Shown here one piece after another: positions 34,778-43,190 of a stretch of DNA of 64,000 nucleotides. Both the position numbers and the translations under genes were made by a program. The stretch comes from Planctomycetota bacterium (GTDB taxonomy: Bacteria; Planctomycetota; UBA1135; GCA-002748355), in the NCBI GenBank assembly GCA_020638795.1, contig JACKHW010000006.1, positions 310,001-374,000 on the forward strand, read 5' to 3'. The notes beneath the pieces were generated by a model. It ran no database searches, was not told the origin of the DNA, and saw only the letters and a program-made list of their open reading frames with translations. The stretch's first letter is position 1. Every line of letters begins with the position of its first letter.

Positions 34778-35695
34778 CTACCAGCCGCGCCCTGCGAGGC
34801 GTTCGGTTTCCGGGATCTGGCCGATCTCGAGGCCCGGCATCGCGCCGGCAAGAGAGGCGGAGACTTCGGCCAGGATGCTCGGGTCGTCGTAGTTGGTGAC
34901 GGCGCGCACGACGGCCTTGGCGCGTGCTGCGGGGTCATCGCTCTTGAAGATGCCCGAACCGACGAACACGGCCTCGGCACCGAGTTGCATCATCAATGCG
35001 GCATCGGCCGGTGTCGCGACGCCGCCGGCGGAGAAGTTCGGGACCGGCAACTTGCCGTGTTCGGCGACCCACCGCACGAGGTCGATCGGGACGCGATAGG
35101 CCTCTGCGCGTTCGGCCAACTGCGCATGGTCGAGATCGCGCAGCGCACGAATTCCGCTCGTGACGGCGCGCATGTGGCGCACGGCCTCGACGATGTTGCC
35201 GGTGCCCGCCTCGCCTTTCGTTCGGATCATCGCGGCTCCTTCGTGAATCCGGCGCAGAGCCTCGCCGAGATCACGACAGCCACAGACGAACGGGATCGCG
35301 AAGTCGCGTTTCCAGACGTGATACTCCTCGTCGGCAGGAGTCAGCACTTCGCTCTCGTCGATGCAGTCGACTTCGATCGCCTGGAGGATCTGCGCTTCGA
35401 CGAAATGCCCGATGCGCACCTTGGCCATGACCGGAACGTTCACGGCGTCCTTGATCGCGATGATCATGTCGGGCCCCGACATCCGCGCGACGCCACCGTC
35501 ACGGCGAATATCGGCCGGGATCCGCTCGAGGGCCATGACGGCGCAAGCACCAGCCTCTTCTGCGATCTTGGCCTGCTCGGCGTTCGTCACGTCCATGATG
35601 ACGCCGCCCTTGAGCTGCTCGCAAAAGCCGATCTTGGTGCGGACTTCGTCAGGGGTGAACCCAGGGACGATCGCGGGCGTCGGCTGGTCGGTCAT
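34778..35695 (-). CDS. pdxS: Pyridoxal 5'-phosphate synthase subunit (PdxS)
   Basis: 305 residues from the ATG at 35695; the reading frame continues upstream but the sequence there is not PdxS-like. Family blocks are LKGGVIMDVTNAEQAKIAEEAGACAV, VMAKVRIGHFVEAQIL, the KRDFAIPFVCG region and NFSAGGVATPADAALMM. The two active-site lysines of PdxS are in VMAKVRI and in MIRTKGEAGTGN. It makes PLP from ribose 5-phosphate, glyceraldehyde 3-phosphate and ammonia in a dodecamer with PdxT. It is the first gene of a six-gene minus-strand run. Confidence 0.97.
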   Translation of the reverse strand: MTDQPTPAIVPGFTPDEVRTKIGFCEQLKGGVIMDVTNAEQAKIAEEAGACAVMALERIPADIRRDGGVARMSGPDMIIAIKDAVNVPVMAKVRIGHFVEAQILQAIEVDCIDESEVLTPADEEYHVWKRDFAIPFVCGCRDLGEALRRIHEGAAMIRTKGEAGTGNIVEAVRHMRAVTSGIRALRDLDHAQLAERAEAYRVPIDLVRWVAEHGKLPVPNFSAGGVATPADAALMMQLGAEAVFVGSGIFKSDDPAARAKAVVRAVTNYDDPSILAEVSASLAGAMPGLEIGQIPETERLAGRGW

Positions 35696-35938
35696 TGGTC
35701 GAAAACCTGGAAGAGCGAATGGCGGTCGATGCCTTGCATTGCCGCAGTGGCAGGCGGAGGACGCGACTCTAGGTCGTCGGGCAGGGAGCGACAAGCGCCT
35801 CTCTGCCGCAGGGCGGTGCCCCGACGCCTCCCGAATGTCGGCATGAGTTGCAGACTCGATACGAACGCCGCGGGGGGGTGGCGTTGACGACCCCGCTCGA
35901 TGGTCTACCGTCGTCAGCGTCCATCGGAGAATCCGAAG

Positions 35939-37168
35939 ATGAGCCAGTCCGCCCCCCATCCGACCACCGCGCGCATCGTTCTCACTGCTGACCGCGCGAG
36001 ACCGACCGAGTCTCGAGACTTGCCGATCGCGTCCCGTGGACCGTCGTCCGTGCACACCGGCCGAGCCGTCGCACTCGTTCTCGCCTTGACAAGCTGCGTT
36101 GCTGCACAAGTCACGACGGTCGTCCCTGCTGCAACCGCGACTACCGAAGGAGTCGGGTTCGACCAACGCCCATTCGGCCTCGAGCGCATTCGCCTGACAC
36201 AGCTCATTCCGTTCGATCGGTTGGGCATTGCCGCTGGGAAGAAGGTGACCGAACTCGCGTATCGTCGGGACGGCACGGTCCTCACCACGACGGCATTGAC
36301 GCGGCCCGCGACGTTCGCCTATTCGATCCGCCTCGGCAATCTGGATACGACGGTCGCATCCGGTGTGCCCTTCGATCCTCGGAATCCGACTGGCCTCTTC
36401 CTGTCTCCCGGTTCGGGAACCAACAGTCTGGTCGAGTACTTCAACGCGATCCCCAACTGGCCAGCCCTCGTGACCAAGCCGACGGGTCCAGCGGATTTCG
36501 ACTTACGGTTCAAGCTCGTCGCTCCCTTCGTCGTGCAAGGTCCGAGCGGCATCGCGATCGACCACTATGTCTACGGATCGACCAATGCGAGCTACAACTA
36601 CTACGTCGATATCGATCGTTCCAGTGTCGATCACGGTAAGGCCACACGCTTCGGCAGCTCGTGTCCGGTCGACGACGTCGACAATCGTGCGTACGCGATT
36701 CCGAGCAATCCAGGTGGCGCGCCGATCGAAGCCAGTCTGTTCGGCGCCGTGCCGAGCACGCTGGCGGTCCTCGTCGTCGGTGCGAGCAACACGACATGGA
36801 CGACCCTACCCTTGCCGCTTCGGCTCGACGGACTCGGGCTCACGGGCTGCGCGATCCACGTGAGTCAGGACATCTTGCTCTCGATGTATGCACGCGTCAC
36901 GGGATCGGCCCGAGCACTTCTCGATGTGCCTGCAGATCCGACGCTCGCAGGCGCACTCGTCTACACCCAGTGGATGACCTTGGATGCACGCCTCAACCCG
37001 AGTCTCCCGTTCACGTTTTCGGGTGGAGTCGAAATCCGCCTCGGTACGACGATCGGCTCCGTGGCGACGCCGTTTTCGATCCTTTACGGCACACGTGCGG
37101 TCGCTCGCCAGCGCTACGGACTCGTGGAGACGGGTCTCGCCTTCGTGACTCAGTTCGTTCATGACTGA
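35939..37168 (+). CDS. Exported protein with shared C-terminal domain, unknown function
   Basis: 409 residues from the ATG at 35939, chosen for the GGAG 9 nt upstream. A GTG at 36050 would give a more normal-length signal peptide (VHTGRAVALVLALTSCVAAQ), so the n-region is unusually long if the ATG is used. The middle part is strand-rich (FAYSIRLGNLD, SYNYYVDIDRS). The last ~130 residues (FGSSCPV, LVVGASNT, LPLPLRLDGLGLTGCAI, YTQWMTLD) match the pattern at the C-terminus of the proteins at 24160, 48166 and 53045. No function is known; a surface location is likely. Confidence 0.75.
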   Translation: MSQSAPHPTTARIVLTADRARPTESRDLPIASRGPSSVHTGRAVALVLALTSCVAAQVTTVVPAATATTEGVGFDQRPFGLERIRLTQLIPFDRLGIAAGKKVTELAYRRDGTVLTTTALTRPATFAYSIRLGNLDTTVASGVPFDPRNPTGLFLSPGSGTNSLVEYFNAIPNWPALVTKPTGPADFDLRFKLVAPFVVQGPSGIAIDHYVYGSTNASYNYYVDIDRSSVDHGKATRFGSSCPVDDVDNRAYAIPSNPGGAPIEASLFGAVPSTLAVLVVGASNTTWTTLPLPLRLDGLGLTGCAIHVSQDILLSMYARVTGSARALLDVPADPTLAGALVYTQWMTLDARLNPSLPFTFSGGVEIRLGTTIGSVATPFSILYGTRAVARQRYGLVETGLAFVTQFVHD

Positions 37169-37218
37169 GCAACGGACTGCGGGTCGAACGGGACTGCGGG
37201 TCGAACGACGCGGCGACT

Positions 37219-38328
37219 TCAGCGAAGAAGCTCGTCCAGCATCGGCGGGATGACTCTCGCGTCGGGGAAGCTCCCGACCATCAGATATTGGATGCCGGCG
37301 TACCGCGCGAGGAACTGCGCGTGTGGCCCGAGTCGGTACTGGAAGACGGGCACGTCTCCAGCCGATTTCGCACCGAAATCGAGCGGCCACTTGTCCGTCG
37401 GGCCAACCTTGCTCTGTGCGACGATCCTCGTTGCAACCCCGTTGTCGTAGACGAGAACGAGGAACGGTTCGCTCAACGAGTCCGTGCGCGTCGTGCGAAT
37501 CGAACTCAGGCCGAATCCCGTATCGAGGACAGACGGGATGCGTGGCTTGAAGGAAAGCGTTGCCTCGGCAGCAGAGACAGTCGAGAAGTCCCGCACGATC
37601 ATCCAGGGCTTCCAGTATTCCTTGACGGCTTGGAGGCCCGACTCGGCGGCACCACCGAGTTTCGTCGCGGCTGGTTCGTAGAACAGCGTGCTCGTGACCC
37701 TGCCCGAACCATCGAACTCGACCCGATCGAGCGCGAGACCCGTCGCGTCATCGACGAGAATACGATACGAGCAGCGGCCAGTGTGGCGGGGTCGGATGTC
37801 GAAGATGGAGTAGCTGCGGCCGCTCCTCGACAACGTGCCCATCGGCAACACGTCGTAGTTCTGCTGCGCACGTGCCGCATCGTGAACGCGGAAGTCGCGG
37901 AAGAAGTAGCAGTAGCCGATGTTCTGCGGATAGAGCAGCGAGACCATCTGGAGTTCGTTGCTGAGCGACGAACTCCCCTGTTCGCGCAGAGCGACGAGCT
38001 CGAGAAGAAAGCCTTTGACCGGCGAGACGCGGAGGCGTTCGACGACTTCGACCGGCTTCTTGGGTGTGTAGTCGGTCCAGGTCCGCAACGCATCCACCCG
38101 AACCTGACCGAACGATGCTGCCAGCACCTGGAACAGGTTGGTGCCCGACGGCTGCAATCGAATCGGTGTCGAAGCGGATTGTGGCGTGACACCGGGTCCA
38201 GCGGAGACCCCGATGGGGGCCACGGATTGCGAAGCGACTTGTCCGGTGGCGCGCGGAGCGAACGCACCGAGAGCCAAGGCGCCGACGGAAAGCGCGACTG
38301 TGAGATTCTTCGAGCAGCGCGGGTTCAT
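37219..38328 (-). CDS. RseB/MucB-like periplasmic regulator (tentative)
   Basis: 369 residues from the ATG at 38328, which overlaps the anti-sigma gene stop (ATGA). A signal peptide is at about 10-30 (VALSVGALALGAFAPRATG). Residues about 70-260 contain SYRILVDDATGLALDRVEFDGSGRVTSTLFYEP, the pattern of LolA-like folds in MucB/RseB (a strand carrying YRLWLDPxTGLPLR). The C-terminal part ends FLARYAGIQYLMVGSFPDARV, again like MucB's last strands (V..VG..P). Its position directly after an ECF sigma and a single-pass anti-sigma gives independent support for the RseB role: shielding anti-sigma from proteolysis until an envelope signal arrives. Confidence 0.65.
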   Translation of the reverse strand: MNPRCSKNLTVALSVGALALGAFAPRATGQVASQSVAPIGVSAGPGVTPQSASTPIRLQPSGTNLFQVLAASFGQVRVDALRTWTDYTPKKPVEVVERLRVSPVKGFLLELVALREQGSSSLSNELQMVSLLYPQNIGYCYFFRDFRVHDAARAQQNYDVLPMGTLSRSGRSYSIFDIRPRHTGRCSYRILVDDATGLALDRVEFDGSGRVTSTLFYEPAATKLGGAAESGLQAVKEYWKPWMIVRDFSTVSAAEATLSFKPRIPSVLDTGFGLSSIRTTRTDSLSEPFLVLVYDNGVATRIVAQSKVGPTDKWPLDFGAKSAGDVPVFQYRLGPHAQFLARYAGIQYLMVGSFPDARVIPPMLDELLR

Positions 38329-38879
38329 CGTCCCCTCCCGTTTCCGGCGCTCTCCGAGTCCGAGCCTGATCCGCCATCCGTCGTTTGAGACGACAGTTGG
38401 AAGAGAGCGCGCCCGTCGAGCAAGAATGGACGATCGAGCGTGTGAAGGACGAGGCGTCGCTCGCTGTGCGGTGCCGCGTCGTGACGCAGCAAGGGCACGA
38501 CGATGCCGAAGATGACCGCTGCAGCGACGGCTGCAGATGCGATCCAAGGAGTCCAGCGCAACAACTTCGGTGGCCCCGAGTCGTGTCGGCGTTGCGCTGC
38601 GCGCTCGCATTGCTCGCGGACGCGGGAATCGAGCGCCGCTGGCGCCTGCCCGACGACGAGATGCTGTCGCAGGCAGGATTCGAGTGCCCCGAGACGCCCC
38701 GAGACGAGTGCCTCACTGGCGAGCCGAGCGCGACGGCCAGCGAAGAGGGCATCGACATCCGAGGGCATCGAGCCGGGGTCCCCCTGCATCGCACCACCCG
38801 ACAGCGACTCGATCGCCTCGGAGATCTCGCGATCCCGGGCCTCGAAGGCTGCGTGGTCGTGTTCGGAGGAAGAGTTCAT
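38325..38879 (-). CDS. Single-pass membrane anti-sigma factor
   Basis: 184 residues. The N-terminal cytoplasmic part about 1-108 has EAIESLSGGAM and Ala/Arg-rich helices. One transmembrane segment is at about 110-132 (WIASAAVAAAVIFGIVVPLL), followed by a short extracytoplasmic tail of about 50 residues. No zinc-binding HxxxCxxC is visible, so it resembles RseA rather than the ZAS group. It overlaps the ECF sigma gene upstream by 4 bp and the RseB-like gene downstream by 4 bp, a three-gene translationally coupled unit. Function is assigned mainly from context. Confidence 0.78.
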   Translation of the reverse strand: MNSSSEHDHAAFEARDREISEAIESLSGGAMQGDPGSMPSDVDALFAGRRARLASEALVSGRLGALESCLRQHLVVGQAPAALDSRVREQCERAAQRRHDSGPPKLLRWTPWIASAAVAAAVIFGIVVPLLRHDAAPHSERRLVLHTLDRPFLLDGRALFQLSSQTTDGGSGSDSESAGNGRGR

Positions 38880-39526
38880 GACAGTCGTGGCTGTTCGCCA
38901 GGTGTAGAAGATCGGGTCGTGTGGCCGTCGTGGACCGGGTGGCCGGCGGCATCGTCCAAGAGCGGGCGTAGCTGATCGATCAACGCGATGTGCGCCCGCG
39001 CGAGCCGTGACTTCACCGTCCCGAGACTCAGCTCGAGGGTTTCGGCAACGTCTTCATAGCTCAGGTTCTGGAGATAGCGCAGCACGGTGACGACTCGGAG
39101 TTTGGGAGACAGACTCAATATGGACGCATGGACCTGGTCGCCGAGTTCCTTGGATTCGAGGAGGATTTGCGGAGGAACCTGCCGTTCGTCCGCGATCCCC
39201 AGCATCTCGTCACTCTCGGAATCGACATTGTGGGTTTTGCGCGTTCGGGATTTCTGCCGGCGCAGGAGGTCGATCGATGCGTTGACAACGAGTCGGTAGA
39301 GCCAACTCGAGAACTTCGACTCGAACTTGAAGCCTGGCAGATTTTGATAAACGAGCACGAACGCCTCCTGCGACGCGTCGAGAGCATCGTCGGAGTTCCC
39401 GGTCACGCGGTAGGCGATCGAATACACCCGGTCCTTGTAGCGTTTATAGAGAGCAGAGAACGCGGCTTCGAAATCCTCACTACCGGAAATACGGCAGCCG
39501 GAAATGAGTTCGCGATCAGGATCCAT
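38876..39526 (-). CDS. ECF-type RNA polymerase sigma factor (RpoE-like)
   Basis: 216 residues from the ATG at 39526 (MDPDRELISG); a 17-residue upstream extension is possible but non-conserved. Region 2: FSALYKRYKDRVYSIAYRVTGNSDDALDASQEAFVLVY is typical of ECF sigma, with DALDASQE as the polymerase-contact helix, and FSSWLYRLVVNASIDLLRR follows. Region 4: LSYEDVAETLELSLGTVKSRLARAH near 163-187 is the helix-turn-helix. The C-terminal tail is about 30 residues. It presumably controls envelope or surface genes under the anti-sigma encoded next. Confidence 0.94.
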   Translation of the reverse strand: MDPDRELISGCRISGSEDFEAAFSALYKRYKDRVYSIAYRVTGNSDDALDASQEAFVLVYQNLPGFKFESKFSSWLYRLVVNASIDLLRRQKSRTRKTHNVDSESDEMLGIADERQVPPQILLESKELGDQVHASILSLSPKLRVVTVLRYLQNLSYEDVAETLELSLGTVKSRLARAHIALIDQLRPLLDDAAGHPVHDGHTTRSSTPGEQPRLS

Positions 39527-39637
39527 GGATATGACCCGATGACTCGACGGCGGGCGGTCGTTCGTAGGTTCCACCAAAATCGAGAAAAAGAACCCGTTCC
39601 TGGAGTGTCGAGCGAGATCTGTCGCGGTTTTTTACAG

Positions 39638-39652
39638 CACGGCTTCGCCGTG
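39638..39652. repeat. Hairpin upstream of the ECF sigma gene
   Basis: CACGGC-TTC-GCCGTG, a perfect 6-bp stem with a TTC loop. Six T residues at 39628-39633 lie 5' of it on the plus strand. It sits between the sigma gene start and the next upstream gene's stop. On the minus strand no T-run follows, so it is not a standard terminator there; it could be a leader structure of the sigma transcript. Confidence 0.35.
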
Positions 39653-39699
39653 GCAGAAAAGTGTGCAAGATCGGCACACCGAAGCCACGGCGGATGGCG

Positions 39700-40641
39700 T
39701 CAGCCGCCGATGACGAACGGCAGTCCGTCAGGGACGATGAAGGTCCCACCGACCAGGCTGGGGCAGGCTGGCGTGCACCGGGCCGCCTTGTGCGAAGGCT
39801 CGCAATCTGCCTTGCTCACTTCGCACCACAAGCCATGACGGCCGGCACCGATGACTGCCAGGCTCACCTTGCAGCGCTTCTGGGTACTCCAGAACGGTGA
39901 TGCCGTCGACTGGGAGTTGGTCGTCTGTGCGACGAGTGCTTTCGATCCGACGGGCGCCAATGTCAGGTATTCGACGTTGTTGTGGAGCAGCATCGAACCC
40001 GCCATGAAGATCTTGCCGTAGATCTTCGCGAACCCCCCGATCGTGATCGGCGTGACTGCCGTGTAGCCACGCAGGCTGGCCGGCGTCGGAACTTTGAGCG
40101 AGACACGCACGAGGAGGCCCTCGACGGGGTCCATTCGGTCACGAATCTCGGCGACCGAGGACGTCAAGAGCGCATCCAGCGGGAAGCGCTGATCGCCGCC
40201 AGATTCCAGGAAGAGCGAGAGCGCTTGCAAGTCCTGCCACAAGCCCGACCGCATCCGGAACATCAAATGGATCCAGAGGGTCTCTTCGTTGTTCGGCAGC
40301 GATGTCGTGTGCAGCAGGATACGAAACCCGTCGTTCTGCAGGTTGCTCGCATCCTTCAGCATCGGATCACTGTATTCGAGCTGCTCGATGAAGTCGTCGC
40401 GACCGTCGCCGTCGGAGTCCTTACTGTCTCCGACACTCTGCACGACGTGTTCGAGCATGTCGGGCAGCAGATCGCCGTCGCTGTCTTGGAGCGGAGTCAA
40501 CTTGGTGGCTTCGAGAACCGCTCCCTCGAGACCGAACGGTCCGGCAAGCGACGAAGCTTCCGTGCGCGACCAGACCGCGAGCGCAGTCATGGTCACGACC
40601 AGCCCGAGTGTCGTTCGGGTCAGTGATCGTCGTCGATCCAT
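39700..40641 (-). CDS. Exported protein with thrombospondin type 3-like calcium repeats
   Basis: 313 residues from the ATG at 40641 (MDRRRSLTRTTLGLVV), preceded by AAGAAG. A signal peptide ends at about 29. Near 45-90 it has two DSDGD-type loops, LQDSDGDLLPDMLEH and SKDSDGDGRDDFIEQ, as in TSP3 or EF-hand-like calcium repeats of bacterial surface proteins. The rest, about 100-313, is strand-rich with a C-terminal Cys-rich region (CKVSL, CEVSK, CEPS, CTPACPSL). The function is unknown; it is probably a surface or matrix component. It lies immediately upstream, on the same strand, of the ECF sigma operon (173-bp spacer). Confidence 0.75.
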   Translation of the reverse strand: MDRRRSLTRTTLGLVVTMTALAVWSRTEASSLAGPFGLEGAVLEATKLTPLQDSDGDLLPDMLEHVVQSVGDSKDSDGDGRDDFIEQLEYSDPMLKDASNLQNDGFRILLHTTSLPNNEETLWIHLMFRMRSGLWQDLQALSLFLESGGDQRFPLDALLTSSVAEIRDRMDPVEGLLVRVSLKVPTPASLRGYTAVTPITIGGFAKIYGKIFMAGSMLLHNNVEYLTLAPVGSKALVAQTTNSQSTASPFWSTQKRCKVSLAVIGAGRHGLWCEVSKADCEPSHKAARCTPACPSLVGGTFIVPDGLPFVIGG

Positions 40642-40948
40642 GGACGTCTTCTTGTTTCGCGTTCGAGGCGACGGGCCTGCGGGGGCGCTGATCGGTCTCG
40701 TGCCTGCTTGCATGATCATCACGGGGATCAGTGGGGAGGTAAACCCCCGACCCCACTCCTTCTCTCCAAGGTCCCACGAACCGCGTCCCGCGGCGTTCGC
40801 GAGACGATCCGTCTAGAAGCACACTTCCATGGGCAGAAGCGTGTTCCAGCGACCCTGAATCGCTTCGACGGCCCCGAGGTGTCGGAGGTTCCGGGACTTT
40901 TTCGAGAACGCACGTCAAGAATTGCGGCCGTGCGCTCGGAAACGCCCG
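40642..40948. other. Intergenic region with a nested hairpin
   Basis: 307 bp. At 40730-40757 AGTGGGG and CCCCACT form a perfect 7-bp stem, with GGT/ACC pairing possible inside, about 90 bp upstream of the 40641 start, as a leader or operator would lie. The rest shows no gene. Confidence 0.4.
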
Positions 40949-42754
40949 TCAAGACTCGCGCGCCGCGCGCTCGTGCGTTCGGATTTCTTCGTCGGTCAGC
41001 GGCGGCGTGCGCGGATCGACGATCGCGTGTCCACCTTCGATCCGGACGTTGGGCCTGAAGCCCTCGATGTACCCGGGGGGAGGCACGCGCTCATGACCCA
41101 TTCGGCGTATGTTTCGCGGCGGACTCGAGAACAATTCCTCGAATGTGAGGGTGCCACTCCGATCCTTGTCTTGTCCGTCCAAGAACTGCCGCGTTCCGGC
41201 CGCGACGGTTTCGGCTCGATCCGCGAGCGTCGGCCACATCGCCGCGAACGCCGGCCGAAGTTCGTCGAACTCGATGAGGCTGTCGTGATTCGTGTCGACA
41301 GCATCGAACATCTGTCGCCTCGCCGCGAGAAGCTCCCGTCGTCGTTCGTCGTCACTGGGTGCCGCGTTGCGAGCGATGACCGCGTCGTTGAGCCCATAGA
41401 CATCGAGGACCGCGACGTTGGGCAGGCACCATGACACCACACCGGCAGCCGTGCCGACGTAGATCGGTCGATCGTCCCACCGGATCGCGGCCCCCTCGCT
41501 CCGTGGGGGTGTCGTGAGCTTCAGGTGTTCGACGAATGCCATGTGCTTGTCGTGCCGCACTCCGACCATGCGTTCGTGGAGCCAAGCCTGCCACGAGCGA
41601 TACTCGGACAGAATCGGGTGCACGGCGCGAGGCAGCCATTGTTCGAGCTTCCCCGAATCGACGTAGTGCAACCACGCGAATCCATGCGTCGCCACCATGA
41701 GAAGCCCGAATGCCGCGAGCGTACCTACGCCCCTTCCGAAAACGCGCTGCGCCATGAAGGCTCCGCTCGCGAGGACGAAGAACGCGAGATGCGCGTAGAC
41801 GCGGTACTCGAAGATGTCGCCACCGATCGCAAACGTGTAGTAGCCGAAGTGTGCGATCACGACACAGCAGGCCGCGATGGTCCCGAGATGCTGGTCGACG
41901 AGTTCGCGTGTCATGTTGCGCCGCGCGATTTCGACGACGACCCATGTCACGACCAGTACCGCCCACAGCCAAACGCCGTTCTCGACGCAGTAACTCGCGG
42001 CGTATCGAAGTCCGCTCTCGGGCCACCACGCAGTGTGCTTGGCGTAGTACGTATTGGGCAGCCACATCCCATAAAGTGACTTGCGCCACAACATGTGAAC
42101 TGCGATCCCGAGCATCGGTAGCATGCCGAACGCTGCGGTTGCGACGCGGACCCTACCGTTCCAAAGACGCGCGATCAGCAGGCCACCACTCGCCATGACG
42201 CACAGGAGTCCGTCAGGACGCGTGAGCGCGACGAGCGTCGCGGTCGTGCCGAGCGCGAAAGCCCATCGCCATGTGCGCGTCCACTTCGCGCTCGCGACGA
42301 AAACCCAAGTCGTCAGCAAGAAAACGAACATCGACGTCTCGAGTCCGGACGTCAGCCAAGTCAAGAACACGCGGTTCGTCGCTGTCGCCAAGATCACGAG
42401 CACCGCGAGCACCCGCGTCAGGCCGATTTTGAGCAGCAGACGCCAGCCGAGTGCCAACGTCGCGAAGCCGAACGCGAGCGTGATCCAATGGGCGGCGATG
42501 GGGGGTTCGATCCCCGTGCTCCACCAGACGAAGCGCAGCACGACGAGCCACAAGAACGCCGTGTACCCTTCGACCGGCACGAACGGCTCCGGATTGAACA
42601 CGAAGCCTCGCCCGAGCATCGCATTGCTCACGTAGCGGAAGTTGATGTAGGCGTCATCGCATTCGAAGTACATCGCATGCCAACCGACGACGACGGTGAC
42701 TGCGATTGCGAGAGCGATCGCTATGTGTGACAGGGTGACTCTTGACCACGTCAT
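40949..42754 (-). CDS. GT-C membrane glycosyltransferase fused to a C-terminal EF-hand pair
   Basis: 601 residues from the ATG at 42754 (MTWSRVTLSH). About 10 hydrophobic helices span 10-390. Motifs of the arabinofuranosyl/mannosyltransferase-like GT-C group (AftB-like) are visible: DDAYINFRYVSN near 30, PVEGYTAFLWL near 62, TSGLETSMF near 135, TRPDGLL near 180 and LPNTYYAKH near 240. The extracytoplasmic segment includes DVYGLNDAVIARNAAP. A C-terminal extension then carries two canonical 12-residue EF-hand loops, DTNHDSLIEFDE (487-498) and DKDRSGTLTFEE (529-540). Fusion of GT-C and EF-hands is unusual and suggests calcium control at the outer face. Confidence 0.82.
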   Translation of the reverse strand: MTWSRVTLSHIAIALAIAVTVVVGWHAMYFECDDAYINFRYVSNAMLGRGFVFNPEPFVPVEGYTAFLWLVVLRFVWWSTGIEPPIAAHWITLAFGFATLALGWRLLLKIGLTRVLAVLVILATATNRVFLTWLTSGLETSMFVFLLTTWVFVASAKWTRTWRWAFALGTTATLVALTRPDGLLCVMASGGLLIARLWNGRVRVATAAFGMLPMLGIAVHMLWRKSLYGMWLPNTYYAKHTAWWPESGLRYAASYCVENGVWLWAVLVVTWVVVEIARRNMTRELVDQHLGTIAACCVVIAHFGYYTFAIGGDIFEYRVYAHLAFFVLASGAFMAQRVFGRGVGTLAAFGLLMVATHGFAWLHYVDSGKLEQWLPRAVHPILSEYRSWQAWLHERMVGVRHDKHMAFVEHLKLTTPPRSEGAAIRWDDRPIYVGTAAGVVSWCLPNVAVLDVYGLNDAVIARNAAPSDDERRRELLAARRQMFDAVDTNHDSLIEFDELRPAFAAMWPTLADRAETVAAGTRQFLDGQDKDRSGTLTFEELFSSPPRNIRRMGHERVPPPGYIEGFRPNVRIEGGHAIVDPRTPPLTDEEIRTHERAARES

Positions 42755-42780
42755 GCGTGTGCCGTCGTGCCAGACAGGGA

Positions 42781-43143
42781 CTATCGAGGCTCGCTCGCGC
42801 CGCTGGATTCGTCCAGTCGCAGCAGGATACGCGCGCGTTCGATCGAACTCGCGATGGGCCAACGCGCTATCTCGTGACTCGTGCGTCCGCATCCATGGCA
42901 GGTATCGGTCGCTTCGTCGAGTGTGCACGTCCCCATACACGGCGATCGAACGCCCTGGGTCGCGCAGACGCGGCACAAACATGCGCTATCGATCCCGACA
43001 CCCTGCAACCAAGTCGTGAGTGCCTGGTCGACACGTTCGATGAAGCACCAGCATGTGTCTTTGCCCTCGGCGCGTTCACAACGATTTTGATGACCGCAGA
43101 CCGGGCAACGGACCGATTCGATGGGCTCCGAGTTCGGATGCAT
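42781..43143 (-). CDS. Cys_rich_CWC and DUF1289 fusion protein
   Basis: 120 residues from the ATG at 43143 (MHPNSEPIESVRC). Residues about 13-45 hold CPVCGHQNRCE and CWCFIE, the Cys_rich_CWC pattern. Residues about 75-105 hold CMGTCTLDEATDTCHGCGR, the DUF1289 signature (CxGxCxxD...CxGCxR). DUF1289 proteins are short Fe-S or zinc candidates often near oxidoreductases; joining both Cys-rich modules in one chain is uncommon. Several further Cys precede DUF1289 (CLCRVCATQG). It may bind a metal. The gene is 47 bp after the caspase-like gene and 26 bp before the glycosyltransferase gene. Confidence 0.82.
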   Translation of the reverse strand: MHPNSEPIESVRCPVCGHQNRCERAEGKDTCWCFIERVDQALTTWLQGVGIDSACLCRVCATQGVRSPCMGTCTLDEATDTCHGCGRTSHEIARWPIASSIERARILLRLDESSGASEPR

Positions 43144-43190
43144 GTGTTCAGTATCGCTGATGCTTTCGCGTCGGGTGAACGGCAGGAGAT

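Noticed and set aside
37219..39526. Sigma/anti-sigma/RseB-like trio as a toxin-antitoxin module
   Set aside because: Protein sizes, the ECF region 2 and 4 motifs and the single transmembrane segment fit a sigma regulatory unit, not a toxin pair.
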